Positions 53,410-62,852 of a stretch of DNA of 64,000 bases are shown here, in pieces. Both the position numbers and the translations under genes were made by a program. Position 1 is the first letter of the stretch. Each line of letters starts with the position of its first letter. The stretch comes from Paenibacillus sp. FSL H8-0048. GTDB taxonomy: Bacteria; Bacillota; Bacilli; Paenibacillales; Paenibacillaceae. The notes beneath the pieces are model-generated. The model saw nothing but the letters and a program-made list of their open reading frames with translations. It was not told the DNA's origin and searched no databases. The stretch spans positions 1,798,001-1,862,000 of the forward strand of contig NZ_JBBODF010000001.1 in the NCBI RefSeq assembly GCF_038002825.1. Reading direction: 5' to 3'.

Positions 53410-56070
53410 TCAACCGCACCGGCTATACCCGCAATTCCCGCAAGTCTTACACCCCTCAATATTAATCAGCGAGGCGCTGCCGCAGGAGGGGCAGAGATCC
53501 CGCGAAGCAGTAGCGTGGCTGTGCGCGTCATGACCGCCGTGGTTATCGTTGGTGGCTGCCGCAGGAACGGTAGATTTCAGCTCAGCGCTCAGCGCCTCAT
53601 TGAAATCAAGCTCCAGCGTAGCCGCGATAGGTGCTGGGATATGGTCGTCATCGGCATTGTTCAGCACATGGGTCTCCAGGGCCTTGGCTACCGCATCAGC
53701 GATGGACTCGACGCGGTTCGCGCCGAAGCCGATAGCGCCAGAGCCGCCGATGCCCTTGAGGTGCTTGATCAGCAGGCCGACCTTCTCGCCGTGGTCGCCG
53801 TAGCGCAGGAACAGCGAGCAGACGCGGCCCAGGGCTTCCGCCATGGCGAAGACATCAGAGCCAGCCTTGCCCACGTTCAGGAAGATTTCGGCCGGGATGC
53901 CATCAAGGTCATTGATCGTGATATACGCCATGCCGAACGGCGTGTTGATCTTATAGGTCGCTCCGCGCAGCACCTGCGGGCGCTTCTTGTATTGCTTGTC
54001 CACTCCGCTGGCCGCCGGCTGTAGACCCGGAGCAGCTTCCATAGTCATTGGCTTTACGGCCACAGTAGCCGGAGCTGCCGATTCGACTTCTTTTTCCACT
54101 GTTTCAACTTCTGCCCCAGCATCCTTCTTGTCTTCCTTCTTCGCCGTTTCCAGTACCTGCACATCACGGCTACCATCGCGGTAGATGGTCACGCCTTTAC
54201 AGCCCAGATCGAAGGCCATCTCATACAGTTCGGCGGTCTCTTCCACCGTGAAGTCGGACGGGCAGTTCGCGGTCTTGGAGATCGAGCTGTCCACCCAGCG
54301 TTGGATGGCGGCCTGTGCACGGATATGATCCTTGGCGGACAGGTCCATCGAAGTGACGAAGTATTCCGGCAGCTCCTCTCCCGGATGGGCTTCCAGCCAT
54401 TCCTGGGCGATCGGCACGAACTGCTCGTCATAGCCGAGACGGCTCTGGCGGAAATATTTGAAGGCGAAATACGGCTCGATGCCTGTAGATGTTCCGACCA
54501 TAGTTCCAGTGCTGCCTGTAGGAGCCTGGGTAATAACAGTCACGTTGCGCATGCCATGCTTGCGGATCGATTCGCCAACCTCCGGATAGACCTCAGTAAT
54601 ATTCCGCATGAAGCCGCTCTGCAGATATTTGTCGGTGTCAAACGCCTGGAACGAGCCCTTCTCTCCTGCAATCTCAGCCGAAGCCAAATAGGCCTCGCGG
54701 GCCATGAAGCCGTAGAGCTTGTCCAGGAACTCCAGCGATTCGGGGCTTCCGTAGCGGATATTCAGCTTAATCATCAGCTCAGCCAGTCCCATGGTGCCGA
54801 GGCCTACGCGGCGTTCGAGCTTCTGGTTCGCTTCATTTTCCGGGAAATGATACGGCGTCTTATCGATAACATTGTCCAGGAAGCGGACGGAATACCGGGT
54901 TGTTCTCGCCAGATCTGCCCAGTCCACATCATGGTTTTCGGCATCGTAGAACTTGGAAAGATTGACGGCAGACAGGTTGCACACGCCCCAGCCGGGCAGG
55001 CCCTGTTCACCGCAAGGATTGGTACATATGATCGGATTGAAATACCAGCTATTAGACATCTGATTATAATACTCCATGAAAACAACGCCCGGCTCTGCCG
55101 ATTTCCAGGCCGATTCGATAATCGTCTGCCAGATATCGCGCGCTTTGACGGTACGGTAAGGAATGACGCGGCGGTTGTCGGCCTTCCATTTATCGAGATC
55201 GCCGTCCCACAGGGTGTCGTAATCCGGGTCAGTCGTGTCGGGGAAGACAAGCTCCCAGTCCAGATCCTCCTTCACGGCCTTCATGAAGCTGTTGCTCACG
55301 CATACAGACAGGTTGGCGTTCGTCACCTGGCCCATCGTCTGCTTCACAGTAATGAAGTCCAGCACATCCGGGTGCCAGTCGTTAATCATCAGCATCAGCG
55401 CGCCGCGGCGGCTGCCGCCCTGTTCAATCAGTCCGGTAGTGTAGCTGAAGAGGCCGCCCCAGGACACAGAGCCGCTGGAGGAACCGTTCACCCCACGGAC
55501 AATAGCGCGGCGCGGACGCAGCGAGGACAGATTGATGCCAACCCCGCCGCCGCGGGCCATAATCTCGGTCATCTCGGAGAGGGTCTCCATGATGCCGCCA
55601 CGGCTGTCTTTTGGAGAGGGAATGACATAGCAGTTGAATAACGTAAGCTCTTCGCTTGCTCCGGCGCCAGCCGCAATCCGCCCCCCGGGAACCAGCTTCC
55701 AGTCATCCAGAATGGAGCGGAAACGGCTTGTCCACTCCTCCTGAAGCTCGGGCGTCTTCTCTACTGAGGCCATCGCAGCCGCAAGACGGTCCCACATCTC
55801 CTCCGGTGTCTTCTCAATGTTCAGCGTCAGCTTCTCGACATCCGACTGCACCAGCTCGCCGCTGCGGGTTCGGACCGTAACGATCCGGCCTGTGCGCTCC
55901 ACAATTTCACCGACCTCCTTGGTCGGGAACTTCGGATCATCCTTGGTCAGGACCAGCACCACATCGCCTACCTTGGCATTATTGCTGTCCGCGTCCTTCC
56001 AGGCGTAACGGTCCAGGAATATTTTCTCGCTCAGACCCTCTAGACGCTTGTTGTGTTCCACTGTACTCAA
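53410..56070 (-). CDS. nrdJ: Adenosylcobalamin-dependent (class II) ribonucleoside-diphosphate reductase
   Basis: An 886-residue class II RNR that makes deoxyribonucleotides with or without oxygen, using B12 to start the radical. It shows the barrel motif NPCGEQGLPGWGVCNLS with the active-site Asn-Cys-Glu set, GGGVGINLSSLRPR near residue 200, PTGSTGTMVGTSTGIEP, and a C-terminal Cys cluster (LCPSCGSASLI, CKTCGNCGYSRCG), a likely zinc site plus the redox thiols. I chose the TTG at 56070, with GGGAGG eight bases upstream; the upstream open frame to 56202 lacks ribosome signals and runs over the promoter leader. Two NrdR-box-like sequences lie at 56210-56258. Confidence 0.95.
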   Translation of the reverse strand: MSTVEHNKRLEGLSEKIFLDRYAWKDADSNNAKVGDVVLVLTKDDPKFPTKEVGEIVERTGRIVTVRTRSGELVQSDVEKLTLNIEKTPEEMWDRLAAAMASVEKTPELQEEWTSRFRSILDDWKLVPGGRIAAGAGASEELTLFNCYVIPSPKDSRGGIMETLSEMTEIMARGGGVGINLSSLRPRRAIVRGVNGSSSGSVSWGGLFSYTTGLIEQGGSRRGALMLMINDWHPDVLDFITVKQTMGQVTNANLSVCVSNSFMKAVKEDLDWELVFPDTTDPDYDTLWDGDLDKWKADNRRVIPYRTVKARDIWQTIIESAWKSAEPGVVFMEYYNQMSNSWYFNPIICTNPCGEQGLPGWGVCNLSAVNLSKFYDAENHDVDWADLARTTRYSVRFLDNVIDKTPYHFPENEANQKLERRVGLGTMGLAELMIKLNIRYGSPESLEFLDKLYGFMAREAYLASAEIAGEKGSFQAFDTDKYLQSGFMRNITEVYPEVGESIRKHGMRNVTVITQAPTGSTGTMVGTSTGIEPYFAFKYFRQSRLGYDEQFVPIAQEWLEAHPGEELPEYFVTSMDLSAKDHIRAQAAIQRWVDSSISKTANCPSDFTVEETAELYEMAFDLGCKGVTIYRDGSRDVQVLETAKKEDKKDAGAEVETVEKEVESAAPATVAVKPMTMEAAPGLQPAASGVDKQYKKRPQVLRGATYKINTPFGMAYITINDLDGIPAEIFLNVGKAGSDVFAMAEALGRVCSLFLRYGDHGEKVGLLIKHLKGIGGSGAIGFGANRVESIADAVAKALETHVLNNADDDHIPAPIAATLELDFNEALSAELKSTVPAAATNDNHGGHDAHSHATASRDLCPSCGSASLINIEGCKTCGNCGYSRCG

Positions 56071-56209
56071 TACCAAAACCTCCCGGGAATGTAATAGTTC
56101 ATGCTTCCGGCGGCAAGGCAGCCGCAGCCTGCTTGTCCGGCGAAAGCTCCTTTTGTCAATAACAAACTGCCGGATTAAATCCGCATACCCGCTAAATTTC
56201 ATGCTTTTG

Positions 56210-56258
56210 TAACAATATATGGTGTGCGTTAACTTTTAAACTATACCACATGTTGTGG
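56210..56258 (-). promoter_or_regulatory. nrdJ promoter with tandem NrdR boxes
   Basis: On the minus strand, CCACAACATGTGGTAT (56243-56258) and ACACCATATATTGTTA (56210-56225) resemble the NrdR box ACACWATATATWGTGT; the second is a close match, the first fair (11 of 16). Start-to-start spacing is 33 bases, near three helical turns, as is normal for NrdR pairs. An extended -10 (TGG followed by TATAGT, 56240-56245) overlaps the first box, so binding would repress nrdJ. Confidence 0.55.
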
Positions 56259-56495
56259 ATAGAGGTCTTTTTTGAAAAAGCAGCCCCAGGCAGGAATAAC
56301 GGAAAATTGGGAAAAGAAAGGCTCATTTCCTCCCTCTTTCTCGCTTTTTTGCAGGGCACCGGAACTGAAAGCTTTCAAGGCGGATTACAGCGTTCCTCTG
56401 TGAATTCCATGCGCCTCTGGTTATGAAATCTCTCTGAAACGAGCATACTACTGCTACGCATTTCGATATGAAACTGCGACGGAGGAGGCTGCAAC

Positions 56496-58241
56496 ATGAC
56501 GCAATTATTCCGCAATTCCTTGCCCCAAGAGAAGGTAACTTCTGCGCCGCTGCTGCCTGTTCCTCTATCTTTTGAGCGTAACTGGCTGCATGATCTGGAA
56601 TCGAGACTCGATAAAGGCGGGCCGTGGGGCGACTGGCGCTTATCCCGCCTTGCTGTGCAGGGAGAGCAGTCGGGGCTGGTGACCAGCTTCGATGAGCTGC
56701 AGTGTATGAAGCATCTGTCCGGGCTGTCTCCCCTTCCCCATCAGCTGGATACGGCGCACAAGGTGCTGTTCGAGATGTCGGGAAGGGCGATTCTGGCCGA
56801 TGAAGTCGGACTTGGCAAGACCATCGAAGCGGGGCTTGTGCTGAAGGAGTATCTGGTACGCGGGCTGGTGAGCAAAGTTCTGATTCTGGTGCCGGCCTCG
56901 CTTGTCCTGCAATGGGTGCGGGAGCTGAATACGAAGTTCGGAATCTCTGCCGTAGCGCAAAAGAAAGCCTATTCCTGGGGCAATGACATTGTCGTCGCCT
57001 CGATGGATACAGCCAAGCGTGACCCGCATAAGGAAATGCTGCTGAGCCAGGAGTATGACATGCTGATTATCGACGAAGCCCATAAGCTGAAGAACAAGAA
57101 ATCGACCAATTATCAGTTCGTACAGCAGCTCCGCAAAAAATATTGCCTGCTGCTCACCGCCACCCCCGTGCAGAACGATCTCGGCGAGCTGTTCAATCTG
57201 ATTACGCTGCTCAAGCCGGGTCAGCTCGGGAATCAGGGCGATTTTGCTGCCAATTTTGTGGTGGATAAGCGTCAGCCCAAGAATGAGGTTCAGCTCCGGG
57301 GCGAGCTGTCCAAGGTCATGATCCGCAACCGCCGGGGCGAAGGCCCGGTGAATTTCACCAAGCGCAAGGTGCGCAATATCCCCCTCACCCTCTCCGCAGA
57401 GGAGAAGGCGCTGTATGATGGCGTGACCGCTTTTGTCAAAGAACAGTATCAGGAGGCAGGCGGTAATCTCAGCAGTATGCTCTCCCTGGTCACGCTTCAG
57501 CGCGAGGTGTGCAGCAGCCGGGATGCGGTGTTCGTTACGCTGGTGAATCTGATCAAGAAGCTGCCTGCCGATTCGCCGAAGCGTGAGCGGATGATGGGGC
57601 TGCTCCAGACGATCCGTACGGTCAAGACGAATACCAAGGCGGAGAAGACGATGGAGTTAATCCGCGATATGAACGAGAAGGTGATCGTCTTCACGGAATA
57701 CCGGGCCACGCAGGAGTATCTGCTTCAGTATTTCCGTGATCATGGACTGCAATGTGTAACGTACTCGGGCGGGATGAACCGCGGCAAAAAAGACTGGATG
57801 ATGGACCTCTTCCGCGGACGCGCCCAGGTGATGATTGCCACCGAAGCCGGCGGCGAAGGGATCAACCTGCAGTTCTGCCACCATATGATCAATTTCGATC
57901 TGCCGTGGAACCCGATGCGGGTCGAGCAGCGGATCGGCCGGGTCCACCGGCTCGGTCAGGAGAATGATGTGGTCATCTATAACCTCTCCACCGAAGGGAC
58001 GATTGAAGAGCATATCCTCCACCTGCTGCATGAGAAAATCAACATGTTCGAGATGGTCATCGGCGGGCTGGATGTCATTCTGGAGCGCTTCGAGCAGAAG
58101 GGCTCGCTTGAGAAAAGCCTGTACAAAATCGTGCTCGAAGCGGGCAGCGACGAGGAGCTGCGCAGCGGGCTGGATACGATCGGCGATTCGCTCAGTGAAC
58201 TGACCCACGCGGGGCTGGATGATAGCGGGGTGCTGGGCTGA
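56496..58241 (+). CDS. yqhH: SNF2-family DEAD/DEAH-box helicase (YqhH)
   Basis: A 581-residue ATPase of the SNF2/RapA group. Motif I is DEVGLGKT, motif II DEAH (IIDEAHKLKN), motif III LTATPVQND, and the second RecA domain ends with motif VI QRIGRVHRLGQ. These proteins move on DNA or dislodge bound proteins; a specific role for YqhH is not established. The ATG has GGAGGAGG seven bases upstream. Its TGA shares a base with the ATG of the next gene (yqhG), the same order as in Bacillus subtilis. It is divergent from nrdJ. Confidence 0.92.
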   Translation: MTQLFRNSLPQEKVTSAPLLPVPLSFERNWLHDLESRLDKGGPWGDWRLSRLAVQGEQSGLVTSFDELQCMKHLSGLSPLPHQLDTAHKVLFEMSGRAILADEVGLGKTIEAGLVLKEYLVRGLVSKVLILVPASLVLQWVRELNTKFGISAVAQKKAYSWGNDIVVASMDTAKRDPHKEMLLSQEYDMLIIDEAHKLKNKKSTNYQFVQQLRKKYCLLLTATPVQNDLGELFNLITLLKPGQLGNQGDFAANFVVDKRQPKNEVQLRGELSKVMIRNRRGEGPVNFTKRKVRNIPLTLSAEEKALYDGVTAFVKEQYQEAGGNLSSMLSLVTLQREVCSSRDAVFVTLVNLIKKLPADSPKRERMMGLLQTIRTVKTNTKAEKTMELIRDMNEKVIVFTEYRATQEYLLQYFRDHGLQCVTYSGGMNRGKKDWMMDLFRGRAQVMIATEAGGEGINLQFCHHMINFDLPWNPMRVEQRIGRVHRLGQENDVVIYNLSTEGTIEEHILHLLHEKINMFEMVIGGLDVILERFEQKGSLEKSLYKIVLEAGSDEELRSGLDTIGDSLSELTHAGLDDSGVLG

Positions 58242-59308
58242 TGCTGACGCCTACAGAGGTGCGCAAGCAGGTCATGGATTATCTGGAAGCGACCGAATGC
58301 ACCATTCTTGAATCCTCTCCGCTGCATGTGACGGTGAAGCTCTCCCCGCGCGCGGACCGGATGCTGACGGACCGCCCTTATTATTGGGGCTTCGTGGAGC
58401 GCACGGGCGTAGATCCCGAGACCCTGTCCTTCAGCTTCGTTTTCGACCCGCAGAAGTACGATGAACTGGCCGCGCAGGCCGCTGCGCCTGCGGCCCGCCC
58501 GCGCGGCGGGGCCAGCCGCCCGGCAGGGGCGGGAGCGCCGCCGGGTCTGGCCGGGGCAGCGGATGCCGAAGCTGCTGCGGAGCCGCTTGGCGCAGCGCAG
58601 GCGCAGGGAGCGGCGCTGCCGCCCGGGGTATCGGCTGCGCCGGAGGACAGCATCCTCGCGCGGTACTTCGGCATCGTCCCGGCGCTGCCGCGCCTCGGAC
58701 CGGGCATGATCCGCCGCGAGGACGTAACCTACGGCAGCAAGCGCCTGCGGCAGATCTGGTCGGCGGCGCTGGACGAAGGCCGGTGCCTACAGCTGTTCGA
58801 GGACCCTGGCCTCAGGCAGCGGACCACCCTGTTCTCGGCCGCCTACGAGCCGTGGCTGGCGGTCTGCTACAAGGTCGAGATGACCTGTGACCTGAAGCGC
58901 GAGGAGCTGCATTTCATCGCGGTCTCTTTGACCACCGGGCTGATCGTTCCAGACTTCGAGGCCCGGCTGGCCGGCAAGGAGCTGACGCCGCGGCTGCCGG
59001 AGAACATTCATGTCCAGCCGTTCGAGCTGGGGATAACGGACGGGGCCGACCGGCTGGAGGGATATCTGACCTCGAAGCTGGCACTGCTGGATTACACCTG
59101 GGCGGAAGAAGCCCGCGAACGGCTGGAGCTGGAGCTTAGCATCGTGGACATCTACTACGCAGAACTGCTCAAGGAGCAGGATGAGGAGAAGCGCCTCGCC
59201 GTAGAGGAGCAGTTCAACCGCCGCCGCCAGGAGACCTCGTGGCAGTATGAGCCGCAGATTGCAGTTTCTGCCGTCACTTACGGATTGTTTCATCTGCGCA
59301 GCACATAG
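58241..59308 (+). CDS. yqhG: YqhG-family protein with Ala/Gly/Pro-rich insertion
   Basis: A 355-residue protein of unknown function matching the YqhG family in its two outer parts (EVRKQVMDYLEATECTILESSP at the start; TWAEEARERLELELSIVDIYYAELL near the end). Between about residues 77 and 135 there is a low-complexity, Ala/Gly/Pro-rich stretch in very GC-rich DNA (58.48-58.66 kb), which explains why the protein is much longer than the ~260-residue B. subtilis form as I recall it. Translation is coupled to yqhH by a one-base overlap. Confidence 0.85.
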   Translation: MLTPTEVRKQVMDYLEATECTILESSPLHVTVKLSPRADRMLTDRPYYWGFVERTGVDPETLSFSFVFDPQKYDELAAQAAAPAARPRGGASRPAGAGAPPGLAGAADAEAAAEPLGAAQAQGAALPPGVSAAPEDSILARYFGIVPALPRLGPGMIRREDVTYGSKRLRQIWSAALDEGRCLQLFEDPGLRQRTTLFSAAYEPWLAVCYKVEMTCDLKREELHFIAVSLTTGLIVPDFEARLAGKELTPRLPENIHVQPFELGITDGADRLEGYLTSKLALLDYTWAEEARERLELELSIVDIYYAELLKEQDEEKRLAVEEQFNRRRQETSWQYEPQIAVSAVTYGLFHLRST

Positions 59309-59460
59309 AATGTGACCCCGTCCGCTAAAAGCAGGCAAAAAAACAGCGAAACTCCCGCCGCCCGGCGCGACAGCAAGCAACAGCCTTTTCAGGGCTTGTC
59401 CCCTACAATGAACAGTAAGAAGCGTAAATTCCCTCAAGAACAGGAAAGGTGACTGAACCT

Positions 59461-60537
59461 ATGAATATCACTGCGAGGCAAAAGAGCTCCCGGCGGCGTG
59501 GCCGCCTGCTCCTCTGTCTGATTCTTGGACTGACTCTGCTGGCTGCCAGCGCATCCTCTCCTCAGGCACTAGCATCACAAGCCAGCCGGACGACCGTGAT
59601 GCAGGCCGTTACGCAGGAGGTTCTTCCGGGACTTGAAATGAAGCCGATTCCAGCGCCGGAAACGCTGAAGGCCTTCACCCAGCAGACGATGAATCAGCTC
59701 TCGGCGAATGCTCCTTTTAAGGAATGGAAGGATGCCGGCACGGAGGTCTACCCTCTTGGTCCGGGAACACGGAGTTGGCTGGTCAATGTAATGAGCAGCG
59801 GACAGCGGATCGGCTATCTCATTATCTCCGCTGCGGATCAGGGCGGCTATCTGCTTAGCGAATACGGAGCCGGAACCGATGGCCTCCCTTATAGTATGAC
59901 TGAACTGCGCCAGTATCTGGTGCAGCAAGGACTGATACCCTCTAATTCTTATGGTGCCATCGGGGTTACAGCGCTCTATGCTCCAATGCTGCCTGTCTGG
60001 AAAATCACTACGGATAACAGAACGCTGTATCTGAATGCTGCCGTTCTGGAGCTGCTGCCCTGGAGTCAGAGCCAGGCTGAGCCTATTCTTAATGCTGCAC
60101 CGGATGACTCAGCCATGCTGGCCTCCGGTCCGGGCCAGGCACGCACTCCCCAGCCTGCTCTGCGGAGCGGCGGAGAGGATGACCCGTATGCCGACCTCCT
60201 GTGGCTGACCGCACCCAGTCTGAAGACGCTGAATGGAGCAAGCCTGAGCGCTCTGCTTCAGGAGCGGGGCAGTCTCGCCTTCCAGTCTTCGGGGCATAAC
60301 GACACGCTGGGCGCGCCATTCATGATTACAGGCAGCCAGAGCTGGCTGAAGCCAGGCGCTTCCCGGGACCAGGGAAGCACCGAAGCAGCCGTGGTCTATG
60401 CCGCTTCCGGTCCAGGCGGCATCCGCTACCTCCCGCTTACCGCTCTACAGAAGGCCGGAACCTTCCACAAGCTGCCGGTACCGCTGCCCGGAGGAACGAC
60501 GCTGGGCTCGGCTGTTCTGCCCGGTTCAAGCCGGTAG
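59461..60537 (+). CDS. Secreted protein of unknown function
   Basis: A 358-residue protein with a clear signal peptide: basic N-terminus (RQKSSRRRGR), hydrophobic core (LLLCLILGLTLLAASA) and a likely cleavage after QALA. I do not recognise a family. The segment RSWLVNVMSSGQRIGYLIISAADQGGYLLSEYG recalls the fold of C10-peptidase propeptide/Spi-type domains, but no peptidase follows. The ATG at 59461 has AGGAAAGG upstream; a GTG four codons before is too close to the SD. It is followed by a strong terminator and is probably a single-gene unit. Confidence 0.7.
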   Translation: MNITARQKSSRRRGRLLLCLILGLTLLAASASSPQALASQASRTTVMQAVTQEVLPGLEMKPIPAPETLKAFTQQTMNQLSANAPFKEWKDAGTEVYPLGPGTRSWLVNVMSSGQRIGYLIISAADQGGYLLSEYGAGTDGLPYSMTELRQYLVQQGLIPSNSYGAIGVTALYAPMLPVWKITTDNRTLYLNAAVLELLPWSQSQAEPILNAAPDDSAMLASGPGQARTPQPALRSGGEDDPYADLLWLTAPSLKTLNGASLSALLQERGSLAFQSSGHNDTLGAPFMITGSQSWLKPGASRDQGSTEAAVVYAASGPGGIRYLPLTALQKAGTFHKLPVPLPGGTTLGSAVLPGSSR

Positions 60538-60572
60538 ACTGGCGGCACTGGCAGAATTCCTGCTCCACACTG

Positions 60573-60623
60573 AAACAGCCTTCCCGAGTGCCGTCTGTAC
60601 GGCACCGCTTGGGAAGGCTGTTT
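60573..60623. terminator. Bidirectional terminator
   Basis: AAACAGCCTTCCC pairs perfectly with GGGAAGGCTGTTT; an inner stem (GTGCCGT/ACGGCAC) stacks on it. It lies between the convergent secreted-protein gene and the YqzE gene and suits both. Confidence 0.85.
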
Positions 60624-60644
60624 GCTTATGCACCTGATTCACAC

Positions 60645-60830
60645 TCAACGCCCGCCACGGCTCCATTTGCTGCGCCACACGGACCAGGCGAGCGGTAGCG
60701 TGCCGAACCATTTTTCCGCCCATGGCTGCTTCTCTGCCTTCCGTCTGGCATGGACAGCCCGAGGGTTCTCAATGTAGACGACTACCTTCTCCGTAATATA
60801 CTTCACCAGATCATCTCCGCCGGATGCCAT
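60645..60830 (-). CDS. yqzE: YqzE-family protein
   Basis: A 61-residue protein matching the YqzE family, which in Bacillus subtilis is encoded next to the comG operon; its function is not established. The pattern DDLVKYITEKVVVYIENPRA, a charged middle (ARRKAEKQPWAEKWFG) and the hydrophobic TLPLAWSVW fit. The start is the ATG at 60828-60830 with GGGAGGTG upstream; a GTG three codons earlier overlaps that SD. No comG genes are near here. Confidence 0.8.
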   Translation of the reverse strand: MASGGDDLVKYITEKVVVYIENPRAVHARRKAEKQPWAEKWFGTLPLAWSVWRSKWSRGGR

Positions 60831-61036
60831 CTCGTACACCTCCCAGGTGAGTGCTTGGCGGGTTCCCGCCCCTTGATCTTATACCTATAGTGTGCTCCAA
60901 TCCTCAGATCTCTAAACCGGAATCCGAAGGTTCGTATGATTTGGGCTGTTAAGGCACAATCTAACAAGACTACACCTGTATAAACCGTCATTAAGTACAA
61001 GTAACAGTTGATTATTCCGGCAAGGAGGTTATTCAC

Positions 61037-61834
61037 TTGAGAAAAGCATTGGAGTCCCTTACCGCTACACATTCCCATCATTTAAAAGAGCAGGCCCCGC
61101 TGAGATCCCGGCACCGGCTGCAAAAGATCATAGCTGCAGCAAGCGTTCTGCTCATGCTAACAGCAGGCAACCCCGCAGTAATCCATGCGGCTGCCCCCCG
61201 TACTAATCCGCAGGCGGAGCTTCCCGGACACCGCCAGCATATGCTCGGCCATGACCAGCGGATCATTCTGATTGATGCCGGGCATGGAGGGATAGACGGC
61301 GGAACCTCTTATGGCAGCATTCTGGAGAAGGACATCACCCTCGCCATCTCACGCCGTCTCTTCCTCCTGTTGCGTGCGGACGGCTTCGATACGATCCTGA
61401 ACCGGACCGGCGATTATGCGCCCAGCGATGAGAATCTGTGGCTGCGCAGCAGATCCCGGCATTTGCGCGATCTGGCCCAGCGCAAGGAGCTGGCAGAGAC
61501 GCTTCCGGCCAATGTCGTGGTCAGTATCCATATTAACTGGGCGAAATCTCCGTCCAAGCATGGTCCGCTCGTCCTGTACCGCCAGGAAGGTCGCAGCTTC
61601 CTGCTGGCCCGGACCATTCAGGATCAGCTCAACCAGCTCTACGGGATGAAGAATGATCCTGTCCGGGGCAAGCCCTTCTACCTGCTCAACAAAATAACCG
61701 CCACAACGGTGATCGTTGAGGCGGGATTTGTCAGCAGTCCGGCTGACCGGGAGAAGCTCTGTACACCGAAGGGCCAGGAAGAGATCGCCGAAGCCATTGC
61801 GAACGGGATCGCTGCCTACCTTATGGAAGTGTAA
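61037..61834 (+). CDS. N-acetylmuramoyl-L-alanine amidase, CwlD-like (Amidase_3)
   Basis: A 265-residue zinc amidase that cleaves between muramic acid and the peptide of peptidoglycan. An N-terminal hydrophobic segment (KIIAAASVLLMLTAGNPAVIHA) exports or anchors it. The Amidase_3 domain (about 75-262) has zinc ligands in DAGHGGIDGG, EKDITLAIS and VVSIHIN, and the catalytic Glu in IVEAGFVSSPADRE. Its size and single catalytic domain are like CwlD, which acts in spore cortex formation; other sporulation amidases are possible. TTG start with GGAGG eight bases upstream. Its last 14 bases overlap the convergent deacetylase gene. Confidence 0.88.
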   Translation: MRKALESLTATHSHHLKEQAPLRSRHRLQKIIAAASVLLMLTAGNPAVIHAAAPRTNPQAELPGHRQHMLGHDQRIILIDAGHGGIDGGTSYGSILEKDITLAISRRLFLLLRADGFDTILNRTGDYAPSDENLWLRSRSRHLRDLAQRKELAETLPANVVVSIHINWAKSPSKHGPLVLYRQEGRSFLLARTIQDQLNQLYGMKNDPVRGKPFYLLNKITATTVIVEAGFVSSPADREKLCTPKGQEEIAEAIANGIAAYLMEV

Positions 61835-62723
61835 GCCGGGAATTCCACTTCCATTCCTCGCGGACCAGATCGGAGATGCCGACGAATTGCACCTTGTCCT
61901 TCATTCCGGCAATGCCGCTGCGGATGCCCGCGGCGGTCTCTTTGCCCTGGATGCCGACATGACCGATGGTGACGCAGAACTTTTGGCTCAAGGCCCGCTC
62001 CTGCACAAGCTTCATCTGCTTAGCTACATGGCTTGCCGAATGCACATCATCCAGGAAGATATGATTCTCCACCGGCGGCATGCCCAGCTCCCGGGCCATC
62101 CGTCCCGCAACTGAACGGTAGTTGGTATGGCTGTCTACGAAGAATAGCCCGCGCTCCTTGCAGACCGCAAGCACGATACCCATGACCCGTTCATCTCCGG
62201 TCACCTTGGAGCCCATATGATTGTTGATGCCGATCGCGTAAGGCACATTATCGAGTGCAGCCTCCACCCGCCCCCGGACCTCAGCATCATTCATACTGGT
62301 CAGCACGGCCCCTGGCCCCAGCCACTCCGGCTTGCCCTGGCGCGGCTCCATCGGCAGATGGACCAGCACATCGAAGCCCAGCTCATGGGCGCGCCGGGCA
62401 TCCTGCTCACTGGAGCGCAGGAACGGCATGACTGCGACGGTGATTTTGACGGGCAGGTTGAACATTTCCTCTGTCCCGCGCATGCTGTTGCCGAAATCGT
62501 CGATAATGACCGCCACACGGCTGAGTGCCTGCTGCTGTTCCCCAGTTGCCAGGTTGCCCGATGCGTTGTCCCTGCTGCTGTCTGCTGGTGCGGATGCTGA
62601 AGCTGTCTTGTCTGCTAATGCAACAGACACCCCATGCGGTGGGATCAGCGCCGCCGACATAATCACCGCTGCGGCCAAAGGATACAGAAGGACACGCTTC
62701 ACTCTGTGATTGCTTATCTTCAA
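61821..62723 (-). CDS. Divergent polysaccharide deacetylase family protein (YibQ/DUF610)
   Basis: A 300-residue secreted protein: N-terminal hydrophobic segment (VLLYPLAAAVIMSAALI), a low-complexity Ala/Ser linker, then a NodB-like barrel. Family marks are VAVIIDDFGNS (paired Asp), HLPMEP, GINNHMGSKVT and FFVDSHTNYRS. Its substrate is unknown; carbohydrate deacetylation is inferred from the fold. I chose the TTG at 62723, with GGAGGTG upstream, because the longer frame has no SD. It converges with and overlaps the amidase gene by 14 bases, so the two transcripts are antisense at their ends. Confidence 0.87.
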   Translation of the reverse strand: MKISNHRVKRVLLYPLAAAVIMSAALIPPHGVSVALADKTASASAPADSSRDNASGNLATGEQQQALSRVAVIIDDFGNSMRGTEEMFNLPVKITVAVMPFLRSSEQDARRAHELGFDVLVHLPMEPRQGKPEWLGPGAVLTSMNDAEVRGRVEAALDNVPYAIGINNHMGSKVTGDERVMGIVLAVCKERGLFFVDSHTNYRSVAGRMARELGMPPVENHIFLDDVHSASHVAKQMKLVQERALSQKFCVTIGHVGIQGKETAAGIRSGIAGMKDKVQFVGISDLVREEWKWNSRLTLP

Positions 62724-62852
62724 GATGGAACACCTCCTTCGTGATTCAACAATTGTTCTCATTGTTTGGCTCATGAAGGTTAAATATGTACGGAGCGCTT
62801 ACGCAATTATTAACAATGAGATGCGTATACGGCACGGGCGGCCTGTCAGCAT

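Noticed and set aside
54301-55641. 446-codon plus-strand open frame opposite nrdJ
   Set aside because: It is a shadow of the nrdJ frame; the translation has no family pattern and nrdJ on the other strand is unmistakable.
56071-56202. Upstream extension of nrdJ to an ATG at 56202
   Set aside because: No SD; it would cover the leader downstream of the NrdR boxes, and the TTG at 56070 has GGGAGG at the right spacing and gives the usual STVEHNKR N-terminus.
53410-56300. Cobalamin riboswitch before nrdJ
   Set aside because: I looked for a B12-box-like sequence in the leader and saw none; the leader is short and explained by NrdR boxes.
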